Source: Entomortierella parvispora
Lineage: Eukaryota > Mortierellomycota > Mortierellomycetes > Mortierellales > Mortierellaceae
Assembly (NCBI GenBank): GCA_963573315.1
Contig: OY752146.1
Span: 310,001-374,000 of the forward strand
Length of the DNA: 64,000 bases
Direction of reading: 5' to 3'
In this document: positions 10,600 to 21,090 of the stretch, piece by piece
Position numbering within the stretch: position 1 is the first letter of the stretch
How the letters are laid out: the number at the start of each line of letters is the position of its first letter
Notes under the pieces: model-generated
Database searches by the model: none
What the model was told of the DNA's origin: nothing
The model's input: only the letters and a program-made list of their open reading frames with translations
Made by a program: the position numbers and the translations under genes

Positions 10600-10718
10600 G
10601 TCCCAAGCGCAAGTCCGGCAGATCAACGGACCAGGAGCTTGTCAGGACGTACAAAGATATCAAACACATCGGCTTCGAAGAGATCAAAGAGAACCTTTTC
10701 AAAAACATTCCTATTTGA
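10600..10718 (+). pseudogene. 3' end fragment of the CRN-associated C-terminal family
   Basis: KSGRSTDQELVRTYKDIKH leads to EEIKENLFKNIPI and a TGA at 10716-10718. The final 13 residues and the following 50 bp (TTGAGACTG, TTGTCCGCACCAATTCATGA) match the copy ending at 2269. The upstream frame back to 10389 does not match the family, so this is only a terminal fragment. Confidence 0.65.
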
Positions 10719-10734
10719 GACTGGTTTATAAGTT

Positions 10735-11160
10735 GTCCGCACCAATTCATGACTGCACCGAGAGAAGTGATACCTGCCAATCACCGTACCAATAAACAAC
10801 AGCCAGCACTACATGCCCCCCCCCCCCCCCCCCACAGTACTCCCAATCCACCAATGCTAATGGACACATGGTGCAATCTTGGTCATTCTGCAAATCATCT
10901 TTTTTGCTGAAAAGATTGGGTTAAGGGCAGGCGGAATTGGAGCACCAAGTCACTTTCTCCGGCTTCACTCTCCTCAATCCTCTCCTTGTTCTTCAGAATC
11001 CATCCAAAATTCCTTCCAATTCTACTTGATTCCACCCATATACTCCCACAAACTCCCCGCCCACATCGTCCAGTTGCTGGATCACGACCCTTACGCGACG
11101 CGCACAACTTCATCGTAAAAAGAGATGATGTTCAGTTGCGCCAGACATCTTCACCCTCTT
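10735..11160 (+). repeat. Dispersed repeat R1, copy 2
   Basis: It has the same layout as copy 1 (2285-2695): CGCACCAATTCATGACTG, an AATAAA (near 10790), a poly-C run (10817-10833) not present in copy 1, then ATGGTGCAATCTTGGTCATT and the CCA/AAATTCC-rich core. Confidence 0.75.
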
Positions 11161-12103
11161 TGCCTCGCCCCTTCAATCCGTTTTATCCTCTCCCTCAATC
11201 TTTTTTTTTATCTTTTCTATGTGCCCCTCTCTCCTTAATTTTTCTTTGACACCGTTCTCCATCTGTCTCTAAAACTACGCTCTATGAACTTCAGTGTGAT
11301 TTCTGTGTAACGAATCTTCAGTCAAGTTTCCAGGATTGCCTGTTCTTGTCAATACAAACTAATCTTCTGGATGGGGTCTCAGTATATAAATGACCGATGC
11401 TCTCAGTAGCATCTTTTTCTTCTTGGTAGCTGCTTGATCGTTAAACATGGTCGCAATACTCTCGACGTGCATCAGGCACATTCTGCTGTTCCTTTAACTC
11501 GCCCTTAACTTTTGCCCCTTAAATTTCCAACCCCTCAATTCACTCCACCTCCTTCCTTTCGTTAGCTTTCCTTGAGGTTTTCTGCCGTCCCTCCTGTTCC
11601 TAACAATCCCTAGTTCGCTGGCATCCCCCCTTTACAATTTTTTATGCCTCCTAGTTTTGCGTACCGACATTTTCTCAGTCGCCCTTGATTTTTATCACCC
11701 TTCTATGTCCCATGATCCAGTTTTCTCTACATGCCCAGATTTCAATTCGATTGGGACAGTTTTCTTTCTGACCCTCTTCACGTACTATAAAAAGAGGCTA
11801 CACACCCCCAGCCATATCGCCCCCATTCACATCTGAACCCTCATTCAAACTCTCCACTCGAGAGAACCGCAACACAAACACCCTTCCTCTGAGAGCCTTT
11901 GCAAGAGCCACACAGGTCCCTGTCAACAGCGATTACAGGAGTAAAGAAGAACACCTTCACCATTCCTGTACATACCTACATCTCTTGGCGTCTCTTGACA
12001 ACACCCTTGTAAGACAGTATTCCTGAAAACTATTCATCTCTATCTCACATTAAGCTCGAACTATCTATTTATAGAACTCTTGCATCCTTCCTTAGACAAC
12101 AAA
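11161..12103 (+). promoter_or_regulatory. Long upstream region and 5' leader of the 12.1-kb secreted protein
   Basis: Pyrimidine-rich DNA without convincing genes. A TATA box TATAAAAAG stands at 11786-11794, followed by a 5' leader of roughly 280 nt rich in CA/CT, which may contain an untranslated intron. Another TATATAA lies near 11382. Confidence 0.45.
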
Positions 12104-12538
12104 ATGGTCGTCTTGCGAACTCTCTTGATTCCTCTTTCGTTATTGGGTCTATCCTATTGTGCGACAATCCAACCCACCACCCAGGACCTCTGTTATCAAG
12201 ACATGGGGGGGCAAGTCGCCAACTACGCCAAGGTTTGCTCGGGAAAGGTCACGGCCTTCAAGCAAGACGAGTGTTTTCAAGCTATGTGGAAAATGGTTAT
12301 CGGACCGCGTATCTACGCGTGTGGATACTCAGGCGATTATACATTATGTAGAAGGAGAATGGTTCCGGAGGTCCTAGGAGGATCTAATTGCGAACATAGT
12401 GAGCAAGCCAGGGGACTGGATAAGGCCGTCTGTCAAAAAATGGCAAATGAAATGTTTGGTGACTTCCAGCCTGGCACTGGATACTGCGTCCCAGTACCAC
12501 GAGGAGAAAAATATAACTGCGAGCAGATATGCTCATAA
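12104..12538 (+). CDS. Secreted cysteine-rich protein (144 aa)
   Basis: ATG 12104 has good context (ACAAAATGG) and starts a signal peptide (MVVLRTLLIPLSLLGLSYC, cut probably before ATIQP). The mature chain has about ten cysteines, including DLCYQDMGG, YACGY, NCEH, VCQKM and CEQICS at the C-terminus. There is no intron. A TATA box (11786) and poly(A) signal AATAAA (12583-12588) frame the gene. A dead paralogue lies at 2715-3055. The arrangement resembles, without close identity, the secreted protein at 44.75 kb (signal peptide, regularly spaced cysteines, C-terminal Cys-x-x-Cys-like end). Function unknown; extracellular. Confidence 0.75.
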   Translation: MVVLRTLLIPLSLLGLSYCATIQPTTQDLCYQDMGGQVANYAKVCSGKVTAFKQDECFQAMWKMVIGPRIYACGYSGDYTLCRRRMVPEVLGGSNCEHSEQARGLDKAVCQKMANEMFGDFQPGTGYCVPVPRGEKYNCEQICS

Positions 12539-12582
12539 TCGATCGATGGTAGACCGTAGATGGGTTCCCATCTGAATAGCCT

Positions 12583-12588
12583 AATAAA
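12583..12588 (+). terminator. Poly(A) signal AATAAA
   Basis: It lies 45 nt after the stop codon of the 12104-12538 gene, a normal distance for a eukaryotic cleavage signal. Confidence 0.5.
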
Positions 12589-12599
12589 CCAGATTAAAG

Positions 12600-13129
12600 A
12601 ATCACAACAATACCGGCTTAATAGAGCTTTGCATCACAATCGAGTTTTGGATTTCACTCGTACAGTATAAGAATCTTGGTTGCGGTCTTTCGCTTCAACC
12701 CTTCGATGATGCCTATCCTGCCCCTGCGGAGTCGGCTAATTTTCAGGACCTGGCTCTATCTTACGTTTGAAGTGCCTCGGTTGCCCTAGCCTTCACACGA
12801 TCCACGACGTTGTCCAAGGTGCTCAGCCACTTTGGTAAGCTCCATCGGGTCTTTGGGACCCTGTCCATTGAATTGCATAGTCTGAAGACCGGATGCACAG
12901 GGTTTCCAGAGTTAGCGTTTGCATCCGTGGGAGCTTTTTGTGTGACTTTGCCGAGCTAACGACCAGACCGGCAGTACTTTCCGTGACAGTTCAGATTAGC
13001 GTGAGAGCGGCAGCTGTCAAAGCTGAGTTGTGGGCAAGACGGGAAAAATAATGGTAGTTGAAGCTGCTGTGTTGACTTTCAAGAAACGGACTGCGTCTGA
13101 ATGTTGGGCAGCGGCAGTGGGCAGTGGGG
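12600..13129. other. Intergenic, nothing recognised
   Basis: No open frame of note; mixed composition. Confidence 0.5.
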
Positions 13130-13475
13130 GGCGTTCTTCCGTCGGCTGGTCACATGCCTTGGTTGCGCTGTTTTAAGGGGTGCACGCACTTCTGACTATA
13201 TAAGAAACAGGATTTGTTTACTTTTCAAAATGTGCACCTCTTTCCTCTTTTGTTCAATGTCTCAGTTGTTTTTTATCATGCTGGAGCCATGGGGAAAACT
13301 TAGAACGAGGGTTAGAGAGCCAGCAGAGATGGCTGGATCCAAATCAATAGATACTTGTGTGGAACAGAGGATGATTGATCTCCTGAGGCCGCTCCCAGGC
13401 AAAATGCGTACTCTGAAAGTAATCATTTCTCCAAGCAATGTCTGTGTGGTAGTTGGCACGTGACAAGCGCCACCA
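13130..13475 (+). repeat. Duplicated promoter-like segment, copy 1
   Basis: It aligns with 34.61-34.93 kb. The shared blocks are TTTAAGGGGTG, a TATA-like ACTATATAAGAAACAGG, ATTTGTTTACTTTTCAAAAT, CACCTCTTTCCTCTTTTG, GTTGTTTTTTATCATGCT and, at the end, CACGTGAC followed by GCGCCACCAACC. The coding frames downstream of the TATA differ between copies, so no functional ORF is claimed. Confidence 0.7.
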
Positions 13476-13539
13476 ACCCGCTCACTCTTTGCCAGTCTAC
13501 GGTGGGTTAATAGTGGGTCAATAATTGACAACCCTCGCG

Positions 13540-14720
13540 TTCTTTGCCTTCAATCGGTCGCGTCCCCACGCCATGTATCTTATCCGCCCTTGCTTTACAT
13601 ATCTTCCCATCTTTTGCGCAAGGTCTTTTTCGCCTCAAGGCAAGCTTTATTGCTATAATCGTGCAGAAACGTCCTGTTCTTCTTTTGCTCCAAGTCATCT
13701 CTATCCAGGCGGCGGATAAATTGGTGGGTAACCGCGATATAATCGAGTGTGGAGCTTTGAATACTGGTGTCCACGCGTCGATCAAGGCGGAGTGTAAAAG
13801 TCCTTGGTGTGCAGTGACTATTGAGCGTGCCGTGTCCAAGGGTGGAGCGTCCTAAACAAATTCTGAAGGCGGAACGTGGACAAGCTGTTGAAAGCAAAGT
13901 AGAGTGACGCCCAGATTTCCACATCCACGGGTTGGTGCCAACACAGAGTTCTTGGTGCATCCGTTTCTGTCGCCCGGGCTTGCTATGTGTTGTGACCTGA
14001 GAGCGTCTCTTCGTTGGCTTTCTTAGTGGCGGCTCTACCCCACTTTAAATTCGGAGCCACAGCGTCTTCTCAGATTAGCTTATGTCATTGGAATAACTGG
14101 GGACAGACCCAAACATGATTGTTGTCCTCCGGTGCCCCGCGACACAGACACCAGAGATTGTCAGGATACAGGCCAGGATGTCTCGCCTGCATGACCGTGA
14201 GTGTCGGAAACGTTCCATACAGCTGTTTGATATGTTGCGGCGAGAGGTGTAACTGCGGCTGCTGAAGAAGGTATGGACAGGCCTTTCGTCGTGGACGATC
14301 GATAGGGCAGATCGCTACTCCCCCTTTTCCAGGTCGCTGATGGAACGCTGCGCTCGCTTATGTGCTATCCATGTCTGATGATGGCGAATGGTCATCTGTT
14401 GTTTGAGGAATTATCGCAGGCCAGTCTCTAGTTGTTCTCCATGCCACGATGTTGTAAAAGTGATGTCCAGTTGCGTGATGAGGCCTGTTTGCCAAGGTGA
14501 TGTATCCTTCTCGACACTTCCGTAGCCACTGTATCCGCCAATTCGTTTCCCGGCTCCGCATTAAGACTACGGACGGATTCCACACCAGTCCGACTCCAAT
14601 GGCGGGAACAAAACGGTTGACAAAAATCAACGAGAAAGAGTGCGTCTGCAGCCAATAAGGCCAAATATCCAAATATGTTCGGCCACCAGTGTCTTGTTCA
14701 TGGAGAGGTAGGTAGGACAA
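13540..14720 (-). pseudogene. Remnant of a non-LTR retrotransposon (LINE) 3' end
   Basis: Read on the minus strand from 14720. A decayed RNase H-like stretch contains VESVRSLNAEPGNELADTVA (the GNE-AD motif seen in LINE RNase H domains). Next comes a segment ending in a zinc-knuckle-like CLCRGAPEDNNHVWVC (about 14110-14160), typical of the extreme C-terminus of fungal LINE polyproteins. A Lys/Arg-rich tail continues to about 13600. Frameshifts and stops separate the pieces. The stretch at 13960-14060 is repeated in a second fragment at 44.36-44.48 kb. Confidence 0.55.
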
Positions 14721-14839
14721 GCGCGATCACGCAGGAAACGGTTTTCTTCCAAGAACTGTCTAAGGGAGTTCAACACAAAAGCTGTGCTAGTAAAATTCTA
14801 TTGAGCAAAGCAGAAGACTTTTTCTATGCAAAACTAGAA

Positions 14840-15055
14840 ACATTGCACATGCCGGCTTCGCGGGGCAATGCTGGATATCTGTAACTCTACCAGCGTACTA
14901 CCACACGGTCGCGGCCCTCTCGCCCTGACGAGGGATTCGCGCCCATACGTAAGACACAATTAATGCATCTCTGTAGCGATAGCAGCCTTCCCGGTGCAGG
15001 GGTCAACCCTCCCTCGGGAGGGGACCGGGTGCCCGAGCCGATAGAGCACTCCAGT
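14840..15055. repeat. About 215-bp direct repeat, unit A
   Basis: It begins ACATTGCACATGCCGGCTTC and ends near GAGCACTCCAG. A nearly identical unit follows at 15106-15325. The minus strand contains GGCGCGAATCC, which matches 9 of 11 positions of the Pol III B-box consensus, so a tRNA-related SINE is possible; an A-box is not convincing. Confidence 0.8.
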
Positions 15056-15105
15056 GCTTTGCCATTGCCAGTTCAGCCAGGCACCATACTCGCATGTAGC
15101 TGAAC

Positions 15106-15325
15106 ACATTGCACATGCCGGCTTCGCGGGGCAATGCTGGATATCTGTAACTCTATCAGCGTACTACCACACGGTCGCGGCCCTCTCGCCCTGACGAGGG
15201 ATTCGCACCCATACGTAAGACACAATAAATTTATCTTTGTAGTGATAGTAGCCTTCCTGGTGCAGGGGTCAACCCTCCCTCGGGGGGGAGCGGACCGAGT
15301 GCCCGAGCCGATAGTGCACTCCAGA
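15106..15325. repeat. About 215-bp direct repeat, unit B
   Basis: This is the second copy of the unit at 14840, in the same orientation and separated by about 50 bp. Differences are scattered substitutions and a few inserted G residues. Confidence 0.8.
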
Positions 15326-15329
15326 ACAA

Positions 15330-15811
15330 ATGGGAAAACATTCCAGAACGCACAACAAACGAAAAAGAAAACATCAAATAGACACATCACCTGGTGCACG
15401 ATGGTCGATGTATTACTGCATCTTGAGAGGTCATTAAGGTAAGTGCATGTGAGGAGTATTGATGGAATGGGTTCGATACAAAGAATGGGATCTTGTCTTG
15501 AAGAGGGATTGCGCGAACACAAATGGGGATGGATGCGTTGATTGTAAAACGAGAGATGGAAATTTCGAGATTGGTTCTTTTTGGCGCGAAAATTACGTCA
15601 CCGAGGAGGGGAAAATCGCACGCCCTTTTCTCCGCACTTAGAGCACGATGGTTGTAACATTTGCGCGTGCTGTACATTTTTGAGCCTTCGCCGTTTCTCC
15701 CATTGCCTCTCTTGTAGATTGATTGACTCGTCCTTATTTTCTCTACCTGCGAGGCTGGCTCCGCTTCCCGAGCCTCGACTCTGTCTACTTTACCTCATTT
15801 GTACTGACGAA
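15330..15811. other. Intergenic / possible promoter
   Basis: Open frames on both strands here are unconvincing. A pyrimidine-rich stretch (15640-15800) precedes the ATG at 15812. Confidence 0.4.
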
Positions 15812-16877
15812 ATGGCGAAATCAAAAACGAAACCAGAAACGAAATGCACCTCGAAAAAGGGTAGGGGGCAAAGCCAGCACATCCGTTCTCGTCAGCGACC
15901 ATGGAGAACTCCTTCTACTTCCCTCGGACGACCCCTCGTCTTTACTGCGCCGTCGACTACTTAAAAACCTTCAATCCGAAAACCTCGGACAAGCGAAGGC
16001 TTCACCGTAACTAGATCAACGCCCTGAAAATCTTTCTCGACTCGTCCGACCAGCTGTATTATGACCAAGGCAAACGACTGAAGTTCTGCTGGGAGTCTCC
16101 TGCTGGAAATGGTGTTGAAGCTTGCTGGCGGGATCGGGAGGATGACGAGACTGCCAGCGACATTGAGGACGCTGCCCGCATCAACATCCGCAAACACTCT
16201 CTTCGCTCTGCTGAGCGAAACGTCTTAGGTGCAATTCATTACCTGGACGACCAGAGTGAGTACATCATCCCGGGTCTAATATATTTTTTAAAAGAAAAAG
16301 TGCTGCTGCTACTAAGTATGTCGCTGACCACGCGTTCCTGAAACCAATCTAGGCCGTAGCAAGAGAGTGTCAGACTGGGAAAGAAGGTGCTCGGAAAGGA
16401 GAGCACCGATCCTGAACAAATCACCACGCAAAACGGCCAGGGTTCTCACGCCAACAGCCCATATACCAAGTCCCTGGACGGGAACGACAACGACACCCAT
16501 GAGGCCGAAGCACGTCAGAACGCTGGATCTCCGCAGGCTTTTGACACTATCCAAGTGCTGGATGGACATGAAAGTCAGGCCCTTGAATCAGATGTCTGTT
16601 GCGCACCGTTGGATGGAGCTCGGGAGGCTCCTGGATCTGTCCAGGTATCAAGGGAGATGATGCTATCCCCGAAGTCAGAGACGGTGACCTGCTGTCACAG
16701 AAATCAACACCGTCGGAATACGAACGTTCATACTCGCTTTTGAGAGGTATCTATTATCTCAGTGGAGGTGGAAGCACGAATTGTTCAGAAGCGTTGTGGA
16801 CTCCGTGGTCTGTCAACGACCACGATCTGGCTCCCACTTTATGGAAGTACGGCGAAGGTGTTATTGATGCTGCTTAG
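15812..16877 (+). pseudogene. Unknown multi-exon gene, probably decayed
   Basis: ATG 15812 begins MAKSKTKPETK. The natural continuation shifts frame within the first exon (SVLVSDHGELLLLPSDDPSS lies in another frame). A clean internal exon is bounded by acceptor CTAG before 16015 and donor GTGAGT after 16255 and encodes an acidic, soluble-looking segment (DQLYYDQGKRLKF...DDETASDIEDAA). A third exon starts after the acceptor CAATCTAG at about 16350, but its best coding stretches (16387-16670 and 16660-16760) are in two different frames. At least two frameshifts suggest a pseudogene. No domain recognised. Confidence 0.4.
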
Positions 16878-17204
16878 CGTGTTGCTCCTCTCGCGAGCTC
16901 GGTCGAAAAACTGTATGATGACTTTTGAATTCTTTCTGAAGATTCTTTATTGAGGTTGTTATCTAACGCCCACACACACTATCTCTCTATTTGGATAGGG
17001 CCGTTAACCACATATAGACTATTTGTTTGATAGAAACGACACCATGAGCTCACTGTATGATGCAGTTGGCGCAGAGGACTGGATCACTCTCACATCTGAG
17101 CACATCCAGCAAGGAATGGTCAATGAGGCTCTCAGACAGCTACAGAAGGTTCAAATGCGGCCCAATTGAATAGACTAGTATCAGACCAATAGTTGACGAG
17201 ATAT
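16878..17204 (+). other. Intergenic with a 41-codon ORF
   Basis: An ATG in good context (CACCATGAGC, ATG at 17044) opens a 41-aa frame ending at 17169. It could be the first exon of a lost gene or a chance ORF; nothing else is seen. Confidence 0.3.
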
Positions 17205-18413
17205 GACCTCCTTCCCTCTTTTCGGGCTACTTTCCTCCGAATTGGGATTCCTTTATTCCAGACGATTGACTCTGCTGGCAACTTGGGATAGGTCTACTAC
17301 TCGAGTGCGCGCGTGCGCCCAGATCGAAAAGAAAGGATTCGAGTTCTGCCCGTCTCTGTTGTTTCCTGTTTCTTAACTACTATCCCGTATCGCTTGTGTA
17401 ATCTTACCTATGAATATTGTTAGCGCGTCAAAGCTTGACATTACTCCCAACATCACCGCGCTAGGTTGATCAAAGATGGATAAAAAAACTCATATTCAGT
17501 ACGATATCTGTGGCTATTGCTCTTAGCCTGAAATTGGAAATAGGAGATCAAGCCTCTTTTTTTTGGATAGACCATGACCATCTCTGTCATCGTCATTGGC
17601 AGATCGCTTTCGGGTATTCTCGAGTCGATTAATGAAATCCACATGTTCCTTAGGGAAGATGTCGCCAAAGTTGTCGTCGTTGATATTAATCACAACCTGT
17701 TGCACACCACTCTCATCTTTTTGAAGTCCAGAAAGTGTGGGTAGCCTGTCTGTCCACTTGGTACCACTAAGAGCCGAGCACATCTCAGAGATAGGGGGCC
17801 GATGTGGCCACGCTGATAGAGGCCGTACGTTGAACGCCTCACTGAACATATTCATCATGAAGCGTTCAAACACACATCCCTGATCAGAGGGAGTGGATTC
17901 TACCATACGCTTCCGGATTTCCTTCTTGAAGTACAGATCCATGGCGACGAAATAGTTCTCCACAGCTTTGGAAACAAACGGTTCGTCCAAAATAGTGACC
18001 GTATGACCTTCAAGAGCTTTGATCCGCCCAAACGCGTGTTCCACCAGCAGAGGGTCTACTTCCTCGAGGACAAGGTCGTGATTCCCAGTCATGCAACGCT
18101 GATACATGAGAAGACCGAGTATGTTGTCGATTGATTCCACGACCAATCCTTGATCCTTGTATTTGTAATGTTTGTCGTGTAGGCGAGAGATCTCATAGCA
18201 CAAGTTGCCGTTGAGGTGTCGATGAACCCATGATACCAGCCTATCCTTAGTGTCTTTGATGGCAACTTCCCATGGGCCATGCCTATTTCCTTCAATAATC
18301 TTCTCAATCGCTACAGTTATTGATCGGAAACGTCCCACAAGCCGTCCCAACAGCAAATTTACTGCTTCTTGCGGAAGACGCTGGAGTAAAGCCTGCTTTG
18401 ATTCCTCATCTGT
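17205..18413 (-). pseudogene. Truncated copy (A) of the CRN effector C-terminal region
   Basis: A 277-codon frame (18356-17523) matches copy B at 21091-21952 residue for residue over almost its whole length (CMTGNHDLVLEEVDPLLVEH, FERFMMNMFSEAFN). It ends SKKKRLDLLFPISG. The non-coding 3' flank (17205-17520) is duplicated too. Similarity to copy B stops sharply at about 18413 at GATTCCTCATCT, so the NTPase half and N-terminal Crinkler domain are missing. The family is the C-terminal domain after the P-loop NTPase of Crinkler-type (CRN) proteins. It has no upstream ATG with a signal or CRN header and is probably not functional. Confidence 0.7.
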
Positions 18414-18790
18414 ATCTATCGACCTACGCTGAGGACTTGTCCGATCCGATTACTCTAGACAATATTAAAAATTGGGTGCGACTTCGAACTACACAATTCC
18501 GATCGACTGTAGACGAGTACCACGAGGCGAGCGATCCATTCTGGAAGCCACGGTTCTACCAAGCCCTTCTACAAAGATTCCTTGGTAGGACCATTGAAGA
18601 CAACTTTAGATGGGTGTTCATGGATCTGGATCTCGTTTATCAGAGCAAGGTTAAAAGTGGAGGAACAAAAAGACCACACTTTATGCCGCGCCGCCCAAAA
18701 AGCTCTCCAAGGGTTGTTCACGACCCTTCCCCTTCCACAGAACACCAGGCGTAGGATTTTAAGTGGCAGTCCTACTGCAGCATGGACACA
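18413..18790 (+). pseudogene. CRN-associated fragment on the opposite strand, joined to copy A
   Basis: From the breakpoint at 18413 the plus strand reads DPITLDNIKNWVRLRTTQF..., VDEYHEASDPFWKPRFY, then DLDLVYQSK and, after a frameshift at about 18665, TLCRAAQKA and an LFTTLPLPQ-like motif. The latter part matches 1545-1710. The fragment ends about 18780 (GGCAGTCCTACTG). It belongs to the same repeated family as 1545-2269 and supplies the part upstream of it. Confidence 0.6.
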
Positions 18791-19047
18791 TTTTAAGAGG
18801 GCAGGGTGCTACAGTAGTAGTAATACAGCAGACGACTTTAATTGAACAGGGTAATGTAAGCAGTAGAGTAGCCCTTTACGATCTGCCGAGATTAAGCCCA
18901 TTGTTCTATAGGTTGTTTGTAAGAACAGCATCTCTTTTTTTTTTCTGACGCTCTTCAGGGAAGCCGTTGATTTATTTGTCTGTACTTTACTCGAAGGCGA
19001 GAATTCATCTGACCCCTCGACGGGTGCCACATGAACAAGATCTGCCA
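18791..19047. other. Intergenic
   Basis: Short region without a supported gene; contains a T run at 18934-18943. Confidence 0.5.
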
Positions 19048-19422
19048 TTAATTCTGGGCCCATACTCCCGACCCGCTCACACGTGATGCCTGCACTGGGA
19101 CCTCAAGTGGGCCACTAATGATGGGGCCATTCGGAAATCGCAGTTCGATGTCCTGAATTCCAATTCTGCCATCATATGGACGTTGGGCTGTAAGCTGTTC
19201 CTCGTTGTCATACTGCAGAACAGCATTGAAAGACGAGAATTCTTGAACAGGTGGAACAAAATTTCCTAAAAAATGATACTGAATATCATCGATAATGAAT
19301 GTGCTAATAAACCTCGTCGGACCCACACTTCGCACAAATCCCTTGGCCGTTTTAGCCGCCACTAGAGTTGGTGCCAGCAAAGTAACGGCGATGAAAAAGC
19401 GGTAAATGGCGTTGGTGTACAT
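19048..19422 (-). CDS. Secreted protein of unknown function (124 aa)
   Basis: ATG 19422 begins MYTNAIYRFFIAVTLLAPTLVAA, a good signal peptide. The mature chain has no cysteines and alternates hydrophobic and polar residues (FISTFIIDDIQYHFLGNF, QDIELRFPNG), suggesting a small beta-rich extracellular domain. The frame is open upstream but has no earlier ATG. A TATA box (19793-19800) lies about 375 nt upstream, so a 5' UTR intron is possible. No family recognised. Confidence 0.6.
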   Translation of the reverse strand: MYTNAIYRFFIAVTLLAPTLVAAKTAKGFVRSVGPTRFISTFIIDDIQYHFLGNFVPPVQEFSSFNAVLQYDNEEQLTAQRPYDGRIGIQDIELRFPNGPIISGPLEVPVQASRVSGSGVWAQN

Positions 19423-19792
19423 GACTATCGCAATAACGGTTAAGAGATAAAATGGCAAGTCAGTACTCAAGCATGGCTGTTGGTGCGAAGTGTATATGGA
19501 TGACCTTTTTGGGGGAATAGCAATTGCACAATGTCATTCATTCCTTCACCGGAGGTTAGTCCTTTACCTTGATTGTAAAATGTAAAAACACGGTCAGGAG
19601 GTCACAGGTCCAGGCTATTAGGTGAGAATGAAAGTGAGATTAGATCAAGAGGACAGATCGTTTGAACAAAGACAAAACTAATGGTTCCTCAAGTGGAGGA
19701 AAAGGAAGATTGTAAGGGCGAAGAAAGGATAGTAGATACGTACTTGGAGGCAGAGGTAGAATGCTAACGAGAAAAAGAGCCAGGAGCATCTC

Positions 19793-19800
19793 TTTATATA
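19793..19800 (-). promoter_or_regulatory. TATA box upstream of the 19.0-kb secreted protein
   Basis: TATATAAA on the minus strand, in front of the only gene on that strand nearby. Confidence 0.45.
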
Positions 19801-19809
19801 CTTTCAATT

Positions 19810-20745
19810 AATCCCTCAGCCGGAGACGATCTAGGGCAGTGAAAATTAATGCGAAAGTAAGAAAAGACGAAAGACCCGTGCTGGGCCAAGAGAGTTCGGT
19901 ACGTACTGTAACATGAAGGTCTTCACAATGCTCATGTTCTTGATACGAAGAAGAATAGGGGTAAGAATAAGGGGAACATCGACGACAGGGTAAAAATCAT
20001 GCAAAGAGAAATCAAGGATAGGGCAGGAAAAGGCAAGAGATAAGATCAGGGTACCAATGGACAATACCCTCAGATAACACCAGAGACAGCATCAGTGGAA
20101 ACTGAGAATGTGGAAGTTACAATAAGCCCAGGAAAAAATAAAGGGTAGGGGAGAGCAGGGGCAGGGAAGATCAGGGGCAGGGAAGAGCAAAGTCAGGGGC
20201 AGGGACTTGTGGCAGCCAAGCGTTCAAAGCGACGTTGCTTTTTGATCCTTCGATGTCGTCATACTGATGCAGAATTCAGTAAGCGCCGGTCGGAATGTTC
20301 ACCCACAGACAGGGAGCGTTAGTTTTACCCTAGATGGAATGTTGTTGCAATCCCTCCCAGTCCCCCCCCCCAGTCCCTTCTAGTCCCTCCCAATCCCTCC
20401 ATATATTAAGCATGGTCATGGACCTCGAACATTCCGCGTACTGTGGCTGTAACTCGCGAATACTTTTGTACGTAAATCCATATTTATCACGTGCTCTCGT
20501 CCGAAATTCCATGCTTTTCATCAACGCGTTTTTTTCTTTCCACCTCCCGACCATGTCGCCCTACTATCCTCCATCTGGACCACGGCCAGTTTCTTGACAC
20601 ATTTGACACAGTAACAACATCACAACAACCAAATACTGCCAATGCTCGAATGCCAATCCCCCAATCCCCTCTCTCGGATCATCCCGTGCCATGATGTTTT
20701 CTCGCTTTTATGCAAGACATTCATGAACATGTCAACGTGATGCGT
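19810..20745. other. Intergenic with minisatellite-like DNA
   Basis: 20145-20215 holds imperfect repeats of AGGGGCAGGGA, and 20345-20400 repeats of CAGTCCC/TCCCTCCCA including a C run. No supported gene. Confidence 0.5.
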
Positions 20746-20749
20746 GCTT

Positions 20750-21090
20750 CCTCCCTCGTTCGGGTTATTATTTTCCGAATTGGGATTCCTTCATTATAAT
20801 TGATTGAATCTACTAACAACTTGGGATATTAATATTAGTAACTCTATTAACTGAACTGCTCGAGTGCGCACGTGCGACCAGATCGAAAGAGAAAGGATTC
20901 GAGTTTAGCCCGTCTCTTAACTACTATCCTGTATCTCTTGTGTAATCTTACTTGAACATTGTTAGCGCATCAAATCTTGACATTTCCCCCAACATCACCA
21001 CGCTAGGTTGATCAAATATGGATAAAAAAAACTCATATTCAGTACGATATCTGTGGCTATTGCTCTTAGCCTGAAATTGGAAATAGGAGA
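20750..21090 (-). repeat. 3' flank duplicated between CRN copies A and B
   Basis: It corresponds to 17205-17522: CCGAATTGGGATTCCTT, CAGATCGAAAG, AAAGGATTCGAGTT and GGTTGATCAAA occur in the same order at offset about 3545. This shows the duplication covered 3' non-coding DNA as well as the coding end. Confidence 0.75.
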
